From Treponema sp. (lineage in GTDB: Bacteria; Spirochaetota; Spirochaetia; Treponematales; Treponemataceae): 31,960 nucleotides of DNA. Below, piece after piece: positions 6,918 through 14,709 of the stretch; positions within the stretch are counted from its first letter, which is position 1, and the number at the start of each line of letters is the position of its first letter. The stretch lies in the NCBI GenBank assembly GCA_016297805.1, contig JAEDFX010000015.1, positions 1 through 31,960 on the forward strand, written 5' to 3'. The translations under genes and the position numbers were made by a program. Under the pieces are notes generated by a model. It did no database searches and had not been told where the DNA came from. It saw only the letters and a list, made by a program, of their open reading frames with translations.

Positions 6918-9821
6918 TTATGCTGCCTTAATCTGTAATAAGAATTTAGAGAAATATGTTAATTCGCTGTCGAAGTTCTGATTTGTAAATATTTTGATTC
7001 CTTCCATGCAGAGTGACTTATCGTAAGCGAAAAGTTCCTGTCTTGTAATACATCCCATTTGAGAGATGTAGTTTGCGATTTCGCGAAGGACGTTTATTTG
7101 GTCTTCTGTGAATTCAACATTCTTTTCATTACCAGCGTGACGACCAATATAAAGACCAAATCTTTGACCTATGATTCCATTTATAGCCTGTAATGTATCT
7201 GTTTTCTGATATGCAAATCTTACAAGCTGAATAAGATTAGTAAGAGTCTGTTTTTCAGTTTTATTCTTTAATGGAATAATATGTTTATTTGCCAACTGTC
7301 CATTTGAACTTAAAGTGTTATAGAAATCCCAGATAAACTCAGGTTTCAATAATGGATCTGCTGCCAATAGTTTATTCTGTAAATCTATAAGCATTGCATT
7401 TGTAATGATATTATCTTCATCATTGTAAAGAATGCGAAGTGCTTCAATGTCATCACAATGATTGTTAATGTATTCTTCAAACAATTTAATATGAGGTTCT
7501 GCTGTTTCTACTGAGAAATCACTGAAGGTAACTTCATCTTCACCTGGGCGCAAAATAGTATAGTACCCATACCAAAGTTCAAGAAGTTTATCTCTTACAT
7601 TATCATGATCAATTACTGGTGAGACTAATTTCTTTCTTTCGTGATTAGGATTTTGATTTGAGATGAACTGTGGAAGTATATTATGAGCCATAGCATCAAG
7701 AACATCTGTTGTAAATTTTACTAAAGATTCTTTTGCTAATTCTGCAAACTCATCCAAATGTTTTTGATACTGTGTGTTTTCGAGTTTCTTATTAATTCTT
7801 GCACAGATTTCACCGAACAATTCAATGTTTTCATCTTCCAGATTTCCAAGTGCAAGCAATTCCATAAGATGTTCAAGAGTGATTTTTTTAGGAGCCGGAT
7901 CAGGACCTGGAGGTGTAACCTTTGGAATTTTCTTTTCACTTGTAGTTACTCCGACTGCATCAATCAAATAGAAACAATCTTTTGTATCTGCATTTGGAGT
8001 TACTGTTCTTAATACATCATCATCAATACTACGGCAGCCACGGCCTTTCATTTGTGTGTATAAAACGGATGAATGAATATCCCGCATGAATACAAGAACT
8101 TCCAGAGGTTTTACATCTGTACCAGTTGCAACAAGAGTAACAGTTACTGCAATTCGGAAATCTTTTTGAGTTCTAAAATCATCAATAAGTTGGTTTGTAT
8201 TTGAAGTTGCTTTACAAGTGATTTTCTGAACAAAGTGGTCCTGATCTAATAGTCCAGATTCCAGTTCATCCTGAAAAACTTCTTTTATAATGCTGATTAT
8301 GAGGTCTGCATGTTTATCTGTCTTTGCAAAAAATAATGTCTTTGGAAGATACTGCCAGAGGGGCTCACGGTCTGTAAATAATCTTGTGTAAACAATATCC
8401 TTATATTCCTGAACAACTTTTTTTATCTGCTCAGGAACCATAACACTTCGGTCTACATCTTTGTTTGTAAAATACTGTTCCGCTTCCTGCTGAACTACAA
8501 GTTTTTCGCTAGTTCTATTTTTTACTTCAATGATTCTTTGACCTTCTGCAATTTCTCCACCATTTTCAGTTACATCAGTTTTGATCCTGTAAATACGAGG
8601 TGGAACATTGATTCCGTCTATAAAAGACTGTTCCTGAGTATAATCGTAAGTTGCTGAATAATTTCCATTTACGTTAGGCTGTAAATTAAAGAAAGCATAA
8701 GCCTGTGGTGTTGGTGTTGCTGTAAGACCTATGATTTTAGCAGAATCAAAATATTCAAGGACTTTTCGCCAGCGTTTATAAATAGAACGGTGACATTCAT
8801 CTACGATAATGAGATCAAAGAAATCTTTTGAAAGTTTTGCATTATTTCCAAAATATTGAAATGCATTTTCTATGTATGGTGAACCATTAGAATCTGATTC
8901 ATCGTACATACCTTCTGAATCATCATTAGAATTGAAGAAGTTTTCTTCATCTTCCTGATCTTCTGCATCGTCATCAGCATCTGTAAAATTCTGTCCCGTA
9001 AGAACTGCAAACAAACGTTGAATTGTTGAAACACAAACTTGTGTATTTTTTATACCATCAAGTTTTTTTAATCTTTCAACTTGATATATATTTGTAAAAT
9101 TCTGTTCAGATTCTGTAAGTTTGAACTGCGAGAATTCTGTAAGTGTCTGCTTTCCAAGATTGTTTCTATCTACTAAATAAAGAATATGTTTTACAGGAGT
9201 ATATGTTAAGGCTCTATAGGAAAGCATACAGGCTGTAAAAGTTTTTCCAGAACCAGTAGCAAGATTGAGCAAAACTCTATCTGAGCCATGTTTGAATTCC
9301 AATTCAACAGTTTGAATTGCATCATGCTGACATTCTCGTAATTTTCCAGGTGCAGCTTCAAGAACTCTTGGCAGTTTTGCAAAACCATTATCTGAAATGT
9401 CAGAACCTGCTAATTCTACAAGTTCTTTTGGAGTTTTCATTTCGGATAATTCTACATATTCAGAATCTTCATCACGAAGATCTTTGAATAAAAGTGTTTC
9501 GCCGTTTGAGAGAAATACGAATGGTAGAGGATTCCTCCAAACGGGATACCAGTCTGGAACTGACTTTGTATATTTCTGTGCCTGTTCAGCCACATCGACT
9601 GAAAGTTTTTTTTCTTTACGTTTTGCTTCAAGAACTCCAATTACTTTTCCACCAACAAAAAGCAAGTAATCAGCTTCAAGGTTTCCTTCAAGGAGACCTT
9701 CACAGACAGCACATCCGTTATATAAATCAGAATACTGATTGCGGGTGATTACATCCCAGCCAGCTTTGAGTAAGAGTTTATCTATTTTTGTACGAGCTTT
9801 TTCTTCTGGTTTTAGTGACAT
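6918..9821 (-). CDS. hsdR: type I restriction endonuclease subunit HsdR
   Basis: 967 residues. The N-terminal nuclease core shows EADYLLF and VLEAK (Asp51, Glu65, Lys67; PD-(D/E)xK type). The motor follows: Walker A TGSGKT (189-194), DECH (341-344) and LTATP (366-370), then a helicase C domain and a long C-terminal helical part that docks on HsdM. A very acidic insert (about 281-312, DADDDAEDQEDEE) sits between the motor motifs. It translocates and cuts unmethylated DNA. First gene of the operon: a TATACT-like -10 lies at 9839-9844, implying a very short leader, but no good -35 or Shine-Dalgarno is visible. Confidence 0.95.
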   Translation of the reverse strand: MSLKPEEKARTKIDKLLLKAGWDVITRNQYSDLYNGCAVCEGLLEGNLEADYLLFVGGKVIGVLEAKRKEKKLSVDVAEQAQKYTKSVPDWYPVWRNPLPFVFLSNGETLLFKDLRDEDSEYVELSEMKTPKELVELAGSDISDNGFAKLPRVLEAAPGKLRECQHDAIQTVELEFKHGSDRVLLNLATGSGKTFTACMLSYRALTYTPVKHILYLVDRNNLGKQTLTEFSQFKLTESEQNFTNIYQVERLKKLDGIKNTQVCVSTIQRLFAVLTGQNFTDADDDAEDQEDEENFFNSNDDSEGMYDESDSNGSPYIENAFQYFGNNAKLSKDFFDLIIVDECHRSIYKRWRKVLEYFDSAKIIGLTATPTPQAYAFFNLQPNVNGNYSATYDYTQEQSFIDGINVPPRIYRIKTDVTENGGEIAEGQRIIEVKNRTSEKLVVQQEAEQYFTNKDVDRSVMVPEQIKKVVQEYKDIVYTRLFTDREPLWQYLPKTLFFAKTDKHADLIISIIKEVFQDELESGLLDQDHFVQKITCKATSNTNQLIDDFRTQKDFRIAVTVTLVATGTDVKPLEVLVFMRDIHSSVLYTQMKGRGCRSIDDDVLRTVTPNADTKDCFYLIDAVGVTTSEKKIPKVTPPGPDPAPKKITLEHLMELLALGNLEDENIELFGEICARINKKLENTQYQKHLDEFAELAKESLVKFTTDVLDAMAHNILPQFISNQNPNHERKKLVSPVIDHDNVRDKLLELWYGYYTILRPGEDEVTFSDFSVETAEPHIKLFEEYINNHCDDIEALRILYNDEDNIITNAMLIDLQNKLLAADPLLKPEFIWDFYNTLSSNGQLANKHIIPLKNKTEKQTLTNLIQLVRFAYQKTDTLQAINGIIGQRFGLYIGRHAGNEKNVEFTEDQINVLREIANYISQMGCITRQELFAYDKSLCMEGIKIFTNQNFDSELTYFSKFLLQIKAA

Positions 9822-9888
9822 ATTTTTTTACTAAATACAGTATATCATAATTTTTACATATTAGATAGAAGACTCTTACAACGACAGG

Positions 9889-10157
9889 GTGAAACCACAA
9901 GCGGGCATAAATGGCACAAAACAGGTCGTCACCTTTTTACCGACCTGTTTTGTGCAATGTTGCACACTTGTGGTGAGGGGCAATCGTAATGCCCCTGAGC
10001 GGATTCCAAAGGCTGCAGGTCTTTGCTTTATGACTGACGAGCCGTGCTTCGGAAGTCTTAAAGTCGAGCGTATGCGATGAGTAGAGGTTTGAAGGGGACA
10101 AAGTTCCCTCACAAGATTTGTAAAATGATGGCCGTAGTGCCAGCACTTTTGCGAATC
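9889..10157 (+). other. structured GC-richer non-coding region
   Basis: The 449-bp gap 9822-10270 has no convincing gene but much folding potential. A perfect 15-bp inverted repeat spans 9914-9928/9941-9955, with outer arms ACCACAAG/CTTGTGGT around it. GGGGCA-N7-TGCCCC lies near 9977-9995. A 14-bp stem begins near 10108 and closes near 10157; its two imperfect pairs are U-G wobbles only if read on the plus strand. That favours a plus-strand RNA, but no clear promoter or U-tract was found. Short frames on both strands look spurious. Confidence 0.4.
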
Positions 10158-10272
10158 TTGCCACAGTATGAGTCAAAAAAAGAAGCAGATTCCGGCCACT
10201 TTTGTTGCCGAAATCTGCTGAATGTTTGATGATTACTGTGTGATTTTAGTTTTGCGCAAAGTTGCACAACTT
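9948..10272. repeat. direct repeat pair TTTTG(T/C)GCAA(T/A)GTTGCACA
   Basis: Two near-identical copies of about 22 bp lie at 9948-9969 and 10250-10272, 300 bp apart. The first contains the palindrome GTGCAATGTTGCAC. The second overlaps the stop of the lipoprotein gene. They bracket the structured region and may mark a small repeat unit. Confidence 0.4.
10174..10219 (-). terminator. intrinsic terminator of the lipoprotein gene
   Basis: On the minus strand a 13-bp stem with one mismatch (arms 10207-10219 and 10184-10196) is followed by TTCTTTTTTTG. It lies about 50 nt after the stop codon of the lipoprotein gene. Confidence 0.7.
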
Positions 10273-11251
10273 AGGCTTTATCTGCTTCAATTTCCCAAGA
10301 AACTCCCATAAAATCTTTTAATGTAAGATGTTTACCATCTACTGATAGATTATAGGTTGCATTTCCTGACTGATTTAAACTGTTTGTTACTTTCATTGTA
10401 TTATTATTAATAATTTTCCACTTTATTGTGTTATATCCTTGATAATTTGGATTATAAACTTTTCCTGTACCATCGGCATAGAATTCAATTGTATTGAAAA
10501 TAAGTCCTGTTGTTGATACATTCCAAGTACCTACTAATAAAGCTGAGGTTGTAAAATTGGGATTTGAATTATTATTTGAACTCTCAACAAATGTTATGAT
10601 TCCAATATTCGAACTAAAATCAGCTGTTTTATCTACTATCTGATACGAAATTGAACCTGTGCTATTACAAGATACTGTATAGGAACTGGAACTAACATCT
10701 GTTGTTACCGAGAGATTATTCTTATTTTCAATAATATTAAATTCTAATTCATCATTGTTATATACGTTTTGTATTTGAGTATATGAAATAGTTGTTGATT
10801 CATTTATAGTTATGGATTTATTGGATTCAATTACAATTAAGCAATTATTACGTTTTTGAACAGGTTCCTTCTGCTGTTCTTCTTCAACTTCGCCTGTACA
10901 CCATTTAGGTAATTCCGAATCCAATGACTTCTGGAAGAAATATCCATCCTGTCTTGAAACCATCTGTGCCAATACATCCCAACCGAAGGTTGCTTCATAA
11001 TCACTGGCTTTTTTATCTGAGTCTTTCAAAAAATCCAGCTCATCACTGCCAATACGTTCTATAGATTTAAGTGTGTCATACTTAATAAGAAAAGTTTTTT
11101 TATATTCTCCATTCTGATAAGAATTTTTAAAAGTCCACCAGCCGGCTGAAAAAATCATACTGTAATCTTTTTCCTCACTGTTTGATGCCTGTGTACAACT
11201 TGATAATAATAAAACCAACAAAGTCATTAAAAATATGATTTTTCTTTTCAT
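10271..11251 (-). CDS. predicted lipoprotein with lipocalin-like C-terminal domain
   Basis: 326 residues. A signal peptide ends in a lipobox (LLSSC, Cys19), so the protein should be lipid-anchored outside the inner membrane. Residues 25-130 contain aromatic and charged segments I cannot place. A Ser/Asn/Thr-rich middle follows. About 240-322 resembles small lipocalin-like domains (LVGTWNVSTTG, then IEFYADGTGKVY). A strong AGGAG precedes the ATG, and the promoter region holds two CTCTA-N4-TAGAG operators shared with the divergent XRE gene. A surface protein carried as cargo next to restriction genes is unusual; it could affect phage or conjugation contacts, which is only inference. Confidence 0.75.
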   Translation of the reverse strand: MKRKIIFLMTLLVLLLSSCTQASNSEEKDYSMIFSAGWWTFKNSYQNGEYKKTFLIKYDTLKSIERIGSDELDFLKDSDKKASDYEATFGWDVLAQMVSRQDGYFFQKSLDSELPKWCTGEVEEEQQKEPVQKRNNCLIVIESNKSITINESTTISYTQIQNVYNNDELEFNIIENKNNLSVTTDVSSSSYTVSCNSTGSISYQIVDKTADFSSNIGIITFVESSNNNSNPNFTTSALLVGTWNVSTTGLIFNTIEFYADGTGKVYNPNYQGYNTIKWKIINNNTMKVTNSLNQSGNATYNLSVDGKHLTLKDFMGVSWEIEADKA

Positions 11252-11268
11252 CTTTATTCTCCTGTTAT

Positions 11269-11323
11269 AACTCTATATTTAGAGTTTTTATCCTTAAATA
11301 TTAGCATTACTCTAAATATAGAG
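11269..11323. promoter_or_regulatory. paired operators between lipoprotein and XRE genes
   Basis: CTCTATATTTAGAG (11271-11284) and CTCTAAATATAGAG (11310-11323) are exact reverse complements of each other, each with CTCTA/TAGAG half-sites. Their centres are 39 bp apart. They flank the start regions of both divergent genes, as expected for autoregulation by the small XRE protein. Confidence 0.65.
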
Positions 11324-11334
11324 CAATAAGGGTT

Positions 11335-11541
11335 ATGAATTCCGAATCAGAGAAAGTTATAGATAATCTTCGCAAATTAAGAATTGAAAAGAAAATTTCA
11401 ATAGTTAAGCTTTCTGTAGAATCAGGAATCTCAAGAAGCCATCTCTATTACATTGAAACAAAGAAAACTTCTCCGACACTAGAAACCTTGGAAAAAATGA
11501 CTAAGGTTCTAGGTGTAAGCATAAAAGATTTGTTCAATTAA
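11335..11541 (+). CDS. small XRE-family regulator, controller-protein type
   Basis: 68 residues, a single helix-turn-helix domain (about 8-64; IVKLSVESGISRSHLYYIE is the recognition part). It has the length and layout of the controller (C) proteins that time restriction-modification genes, and of small phage-type repressors. The ATG lies 2 nt after AAGGG and 11 nt after an operator, so translation may be leaderless or weak. Likely targets are its own promoter and that of the divergent lipoprotein gene. Control of hsdR, 1.5 kb away, is possible, but no matching operator is seen there. Confidence 0.82.
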   Translation: MNSESEKVIDNLRKLRIEKKISIVKLSVESGISRSHLYYIETKKTSPTLETLEKMTKVLGVSIKDLFN

Positions 11542-11542
11542 G

Positions 11543-12178
11543 TTAGAAAACAGTAAGATATTCTATTTCTTCTTCCAGTTTTTTAATCATAATTTTAAGT
11601 TCTGAACTTGGCTTATCTGGAAAATAATCATTATGTAAAATCAAAATATCTTCCCAGAAATGTTTCTTCTTTTCGAGAGAATCAAATTCCTGTTCAGGAA
11701 CATAACTTAAAATCTTTGACAACAATACTTTCTCTTTACTTGTAAATTGATATTTAAATTTTACATAATCACAATATTTATGATTTTGTAACCATTCATC
11801 CAATTCTTTTAAGGTATTCGAAAAGTTGTAAACTATTTTTTCTACTTCGTTAACTTTTTTCATACATATTGGATCATATTTATCAAAAAGGCTTTGAAAA
11901 GAATCATACAAATAATCTCTTAAATGATTTTTTATACTGGCTTCAAAAGCACAATCTCCTAACTCAAAACCTATAGTTTCTAAAAAATCCTCATCCATAT
12001 AATCTAAGTCTTTATTAAAACTATCCCACGTATCATCTGTACCTTTCTTTAGAATTACGAATCTAAATTTTGTATTACTAATAGGGATAAATTGGGCAAC
12101 TCCGTTATATTGAAATGGCAATCCCATTTCAATGTTTTCATTCAAATGATCTGTTGTGATTTCTCTTAAATAAACCAT
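11543..12178 (-). CDS. hypothetical protein
   Basis: 211 residues, soluble, acidic, no signal peptide. It is rich in aromatic residues and ends in a charged helix (SELKIMIKKLEEEIEYL). The central helical part has two cysteines (DYVKFKYQFTSKEKVLLSKI nearby). I recognise no family. GAGGAG 7 nt before the ATG supports the start. A TTGATT-N17-TATACT promoter (12238-12266) reads into it. The stop is one base from the stop of the convergent XRE gene. Confidence 0.7.
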   Translation of the reverse strand: MVYLREITTDHLNENIEMGLPFQYNGVAQFIPISNTKFRFVILKKGTDDTWDSFNKDLDYMDEDFLETIGFELGDCAFEASIKNHLRDYLYDSFQSLFDKYDPICMKKVNEVEKIVYNFSNTLKELDEWLQNHKYCDYVKFKYQFTSKEKVLLSKILSYVPEQEFDSLEKKKHFWEDILILHNDYFPDKPSSELKIMIKKLEEEIEYLTVF

Positions 12179-12216
12179 TTTTTTCTCCTCTGATTTTGTA
12201 AGTGTAAGTAGTTAGC

Positions 12217-12266
12217 TTGCACTTTATACATAACTTGAGTATACTACTGTAAATTAATTAAATCAA
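12217..12266. promoter_or_regulatory. overlapping divergent promoters
   Basis: Plus strand: TTGCAC (12217-12222), 17 bp, TATACT (12240-12245), reading to the HigA-like gene. Minus strand: TTGATT (12261-12266), 17 bp, TATACT (12238-12243), reading to the 211-residue gene. The two -10 boxes share the palindrome GTATAC, so polymerase cannot occupy both at once. Confidence 0.65.
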
Positions 12267-12304
12267 GTTAATTTTTATGGAAACAATTATGTGCAACCTT
12301 TTAC

Positions 12305-12327
12305 TTTACACATAAAAAGGGTATGAT
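12305..12327 (+). promoter_or_regulatory. second, repeated promoter spacer/operator
   Basis: TTTACACATAA followed by GGG and TATGAT (12322-12327) repeats the layout TTTATACATAA-N6-TATACT at 12223-12245, with 17 bp before each -10. The shared TTTAYACATAA is a likely operator. Starting from this -10 would give a leaderless mRNA for the gene at 12334. Confidence 0.45.
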
Positions 12328-12333
12328 ATTACT

Positions 12334-12828
12334 ATGAGTTTGAAGCGTGATTTTGATTTCAAAATGGATGAAGCAGAAATGGAAATAAAACTTGCAGATG
12401 TAAGTATTCCTCATCCAAGCGAGAAGTTTAAGGAGTTTCTAATTAAAGCAAAATTAGAATTTGAACCAGCAAATAAAATAGCTAAAATTCTTGGAATTTC
12501 AAGAACAGCATATTATGATTTCTTGAATGCTGAAAATGGAATAAGTCCTGAAATTGCAATCCGTCTAGCCAGATTCTTCCATGACTTTGATCCTAGCTTA
12601 TATCCAAAGGCAGCTTCTCCTTATTATTGGTGGGAGCTAAACAATAGGTGGATATTTGTTAACTGGATTCAGAATCCAAAGAACAGAAATAAAAAGAACA
12701 ATGTTGGTATTAAGCGTTTTAAAGTAGACGAAAACAATAAAATTGATACTGTTGAAGATAAAAAAGAATTAGAAATTGATGATATGATTTCTATTTCTTT
12801 CAAGCATATTGATACTGAGAAGGTATAA
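12334..12828 (+). CDS. HigA-like XRE regulator without a toxin partner
   Basis: 164 residues. The central helix-turn-helix domain resembles HigA antitoxins: HPSEKFKEFLIKA (27-39), KIAKILGISRTAYYDFLNAENGISPEIAIRLARFF. An extended, charged C-terminal part follows, with a WWELNNRWIFVNW aromatic motif. No RelE/HigB-like toxin lies beside it; the neighbours are a divergent unknown gene and a small RNA. It probably represses its own and the divergent promoter through the TTTAYACATAA repeats. The divergent 211-residue protein could be its partner, which is only inference. Confidence 0.72.
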   Translation: MSLKRDFDFKMDEAEMEIKLADVSIPHPSEKFKEFLIKAKLEFEPANKIAKILGISRTAYYDFLNAENGISPEIAIRLARFFHDFDPSLYPKAASPYYWWELNNRWIFVNWIQNPKNRNKKNNVGIKRFKVDENNKIDTVEDKKELEIDDMISISFKHIDTEKV

Positions 12829-12846
12829 GATTAAACCATTGCTTTA

Positions 12847-12875
12847 ATGACAACTATAACAAATTGTATTAGAAT
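12847..12875 (+). promoter_or_regulatory. promoter of small RNA 1
   Basis: ATGACA (12847-12852), 17 bp, TAGAAT (12870-12875). The preceding CATTGCTTTA is shared with the promoter of small RNA 2, giving a 17-nt identical block. Confidence 0.6.
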
Positions 12876-12881
12876 ATAAAC

Positions 12882-13042
12882 AACAATATGAGTGCTAACT
12901 CGCATATAGAGCGTAACCACTTATATTGTTGTCCTGTTGACCACCGACTGCACAATACTAGTTTGTGTATGCTGCTCAACATTAAGGTTACTCAAAGACT
13001 CCGAATTCGTTATTCGTGTTAAATCCGAGAGTAACCTTTTTT
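12882..13042 (+). ncRNA. small RNA 1 of a three-member family, about 161 nt
   Basis: Predicted from its promoter and 3' terminator. The 5' end forms a 15-bp hairpin with one G-U pair (12880-12894/12918-12932), then a weaker GTTGA/TCAAC hairpin. The shared 3' domain lies at 12984-13042: outer stem GGTTACTC/GAGTAACC, conserved CAAAGACTCC, an inner AAT/ATT stem, conserved TTAAATCCGA, and a T6 tract. No open frame with a ribosome binding site is present. It ends 14 nt from the stop of the opposing MobB-like gene. Target unknown; the exact 5' end is an estimate. Confidence 0.62.
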
Positions 13043-13055
13043 ATTGCTTCAATTT

Positions 13056-13892
13056 TTACTTGTCCTTAAAAGCTTCTAAAGAACTTAGATTCTCTATCTT
13101 TTCATTTAAAGAGTTCAAATAAGAATCTGGATCCTTAAATTTTTTTTTATGATTTATAACATATTCCTTTTCAAGTTTTACAATACTAATAATACCAGAA
13201 TTATTTTCAATTAAGTTTTTTAGAGATTCTTTACTACCTTCTATTTTGGCTAGTTCAATTTCTTTTGCATAACTTTTCTTAAGTAATCCTCCATAGCATT
13301 GTTGAGTAATACACAAAGTAGCAAAAATTCCCAAAGCCAAACAAATAAATCCAGTAAAAACATATTCCCTCATTGCGCGGCCAACACGAAAATTAATCAG
13401 CTTATTATCAATTTCAACCATTTTAGAATTAATTCCCATAGTTTTATTTGATATATCTACAGTTAGTTTGAATAATTCATCTTTTGCTTTTGCAACTTCG
13501 GGATGAATCGTACTAACTAACGTTTTTGAAAATTTTGCAACTGTATCACCGGCCTTTGAGTCTAATGATTCTTCAACTTTTTTAACTTCTTCCAATATCG
13601 TATGAAGGTTGTCCTGGTTTGTTTTTAATTGTAGATTGATTTTCTCTTGTAGATTGATCTGCAGGTAATTGCCATTTTCTAGCCATTTCTGCATCTCGTC
13701 TTGCATCTTCTTTAGCTGCTCGAATAGCACGTTCTCTATCGACATTGGCAGAGAATTGTTCAAATCTTGTGTTGAAATCAATTGTTTTTGAACTTCTTCC
13801 ACTAATTGATTTGTTTTTATTATCTCCTGTAATACCAAATCTGCTGTTATTTGGTTTGAGTGATTCTGAGATTGAAGTTCTCTGTATTCCAT
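13056..13892 (-). CDS. MobB-like coiled-coil membrane protein overlapping the relaxase
   Basis: 278 residues. A long helical, coiled-coil N-terminal part (1-165) leads to one membrane segment (about 178-197, VFTGFICLALGIFATLCI), then a basic helical tail. The first 311 nt overlap the end of the relaxase gene in another frame. A perfect AAGGAGGA 8-9 nt before the ATG, inside the relaxase gene, shows the overlap is real. Nested mob genes with membrane-anchored coiled-coil products (MbeB/MobB type) are known from ColE1-like plasmids, where they hold the relaxosome at the membrane. Sequence similarity to those was not tested. Confidence 0.68.
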   Translation of the reverse strand: MEYRELQSQNHSNQITADLVLQEIIKTNQLVEEVQKQLISTQDLNNSLPMSIENVLFEQLKKMQDEMQKWLENGNYLQINLQEKINLQLKTNQDNLHTILEEVKKVEESLDSKAGDTVAKFSKTLVSTIHPEVAKAKDELFKLTVDISNKTMGINSKMVEIDNKLINFRVGRAMREYVFTGFICLALGIFATLCITQQCYGGLLKKSYAKEIELAKIEGSKESLKNLIENNSGIISIVKLEKEYVINHKKKFKDPDSYLNSLNEKIENLSSLEAFKDK

Positions 13893-14709
13893 TTTCTAAA
13901 TCCTCCTTAGTTTTGAAATCTTTCAGTTCTGGAAAGTATTGAGCGAGTTTATTAAGCCTTACTTTATATTTACTTTCCCCAGCTTCTTTACGTTTTACAT
14001 CCGTAAAGATGATGTGTTTTTTGTTGTCTTTCCATTCAGTTGCAAAGCCTTGTGCGTGCATAAGCTGAATGAACTGATCTTTGGTTTTTGCCATTTTCAA
14101 AGATTTAAGAAAAACTTCTTTGCAATCCTGTAAGTAACTGTCTTTCTGCTTTGCTTCAGCCTTCTTTAAGGTTCTGAATGTTTTGGCATTATTTGCAGTA
14201 ACTTCAGTTCGTTTTTTACCAAACATATCAAAACCTTTTTTAGGCGCCGCAGAATAACCAAGTTCTATACAAACCTGGTTCTGAAGTTCTTTCATATTCG
14301 TCAGTTCTTTTCGTGTGATATGAAACTTATGACCATCTACAAAGGAAACACTGTTCATAACAAAGTGTGTATGAAGATGGTCTCGATCCTTATGCGTAAC
14401 GATTATCATTTCAAAACCCCAGAACTTTTTGCATTTTTCTGCAAACTTAACAGCAGCATCATGTGCTTGTTTTGCACTAATGTTTTCATTCGGCGGAAAG
14501 GATTGCACAAAGTGATAATATTGCCGTCCTTTCGTTTTTCCAAAGTTTTCTTTTGTTTCCTTGAAATACTCCAGAGCCTTAGGAACATCACAACAAAATC
14601 CAGTAGTTAATTGTTCTTCAGTCTTTTTGGGTTGAAGAACATAATTAATAATACCTTTCAAGGATGCATTACGGCCAACCTTTACATTTACTGCCTTAAG
14701 AATTGCCAT
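13582..14709 (-). CDS. MobA-type relaxase (MOBP-like)
   Basis: 375 residues. The N-terminal relaxase domain shows the likely nicking tyrosine (INYVLQ, Tyr23), the YYHFVQSFPP strand (64-73), and the metal-binding three-histidine motif HKDRDHLHTH (His106, 111, 113, 115). It would cut and carry one strand of the element from oriT during mobilization. The C-terminal 150 residues are charged and low in complexity, and their DNA also encodes the start of the MobB-like protein. The start overlaps mobC by 22 nt. Short for a relaxase, but the nuclease domain is complete. No oriT could be assigned. Confidence 0.88.
   Translation of the reverse strand: MAILKAVNVKVGRNASLKGIINYVLQPKKTEEQLTTGFCCDVPKALEYFKETKENFGKTKGRQYYHFVQSFPPNENISAKQAHDAAVKFAEKCKKFWGFEMIIVTHKDRDHLHTHFVMNSVSFVDGHKFHITRKELTNMKELQNQVCIELGYSAAPKKGFDMFGKKRTEVTANNAKTFRTLKKAEAKQKDSYLQDCKEVFLKSLKMAKTKDQFIQLMHAQGFATEWKDNKKHIIFTDVKRKEAGESKYKVRLNKLAQYFPELKDFKTKEDLENGIQRTSISESLKPNNSRFGITGDNKNKSISGRSSKTIDFNTRFEQFSANVDRERAIRAAKEDARRDAEMARKWQLPADQSTRENQSTIKNKPGQPSYDIGRS

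Noticed and set aside
7758..8012. Plus-strand frames within hsdR
   Set aside because: They are antisense shadows of the conserved helicase and C-terminal regions, with no ribosome binding sites.
10034..10060. Hammerhead-ribozyme-like CTGACGA followed by a small stem
   Set aside because: The required GAAA after stem II is GAAG/AAGTC here, and stems I and III cannot be built convincingly, so the match to the core is likely chance.
9889..10176. Short open frames on both strands (60-79 codons)
   Set aside because: They overlap each other in the structured non-coding region, have Cys/Pro/Arg-rich translations and no ribosome binding sites.
9948..10272. Integron attC sites, considered because some treponemes carry integrons
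   Set aside because: GTTGCAC does not fit the GTTRRRY core, and no integron integrase is in the window.
12334..12828. A complete HigBA pair at this locus
   Set aside because: No HigB/RelE-like toxin is adjacent; the true pair is at 19215-19879.
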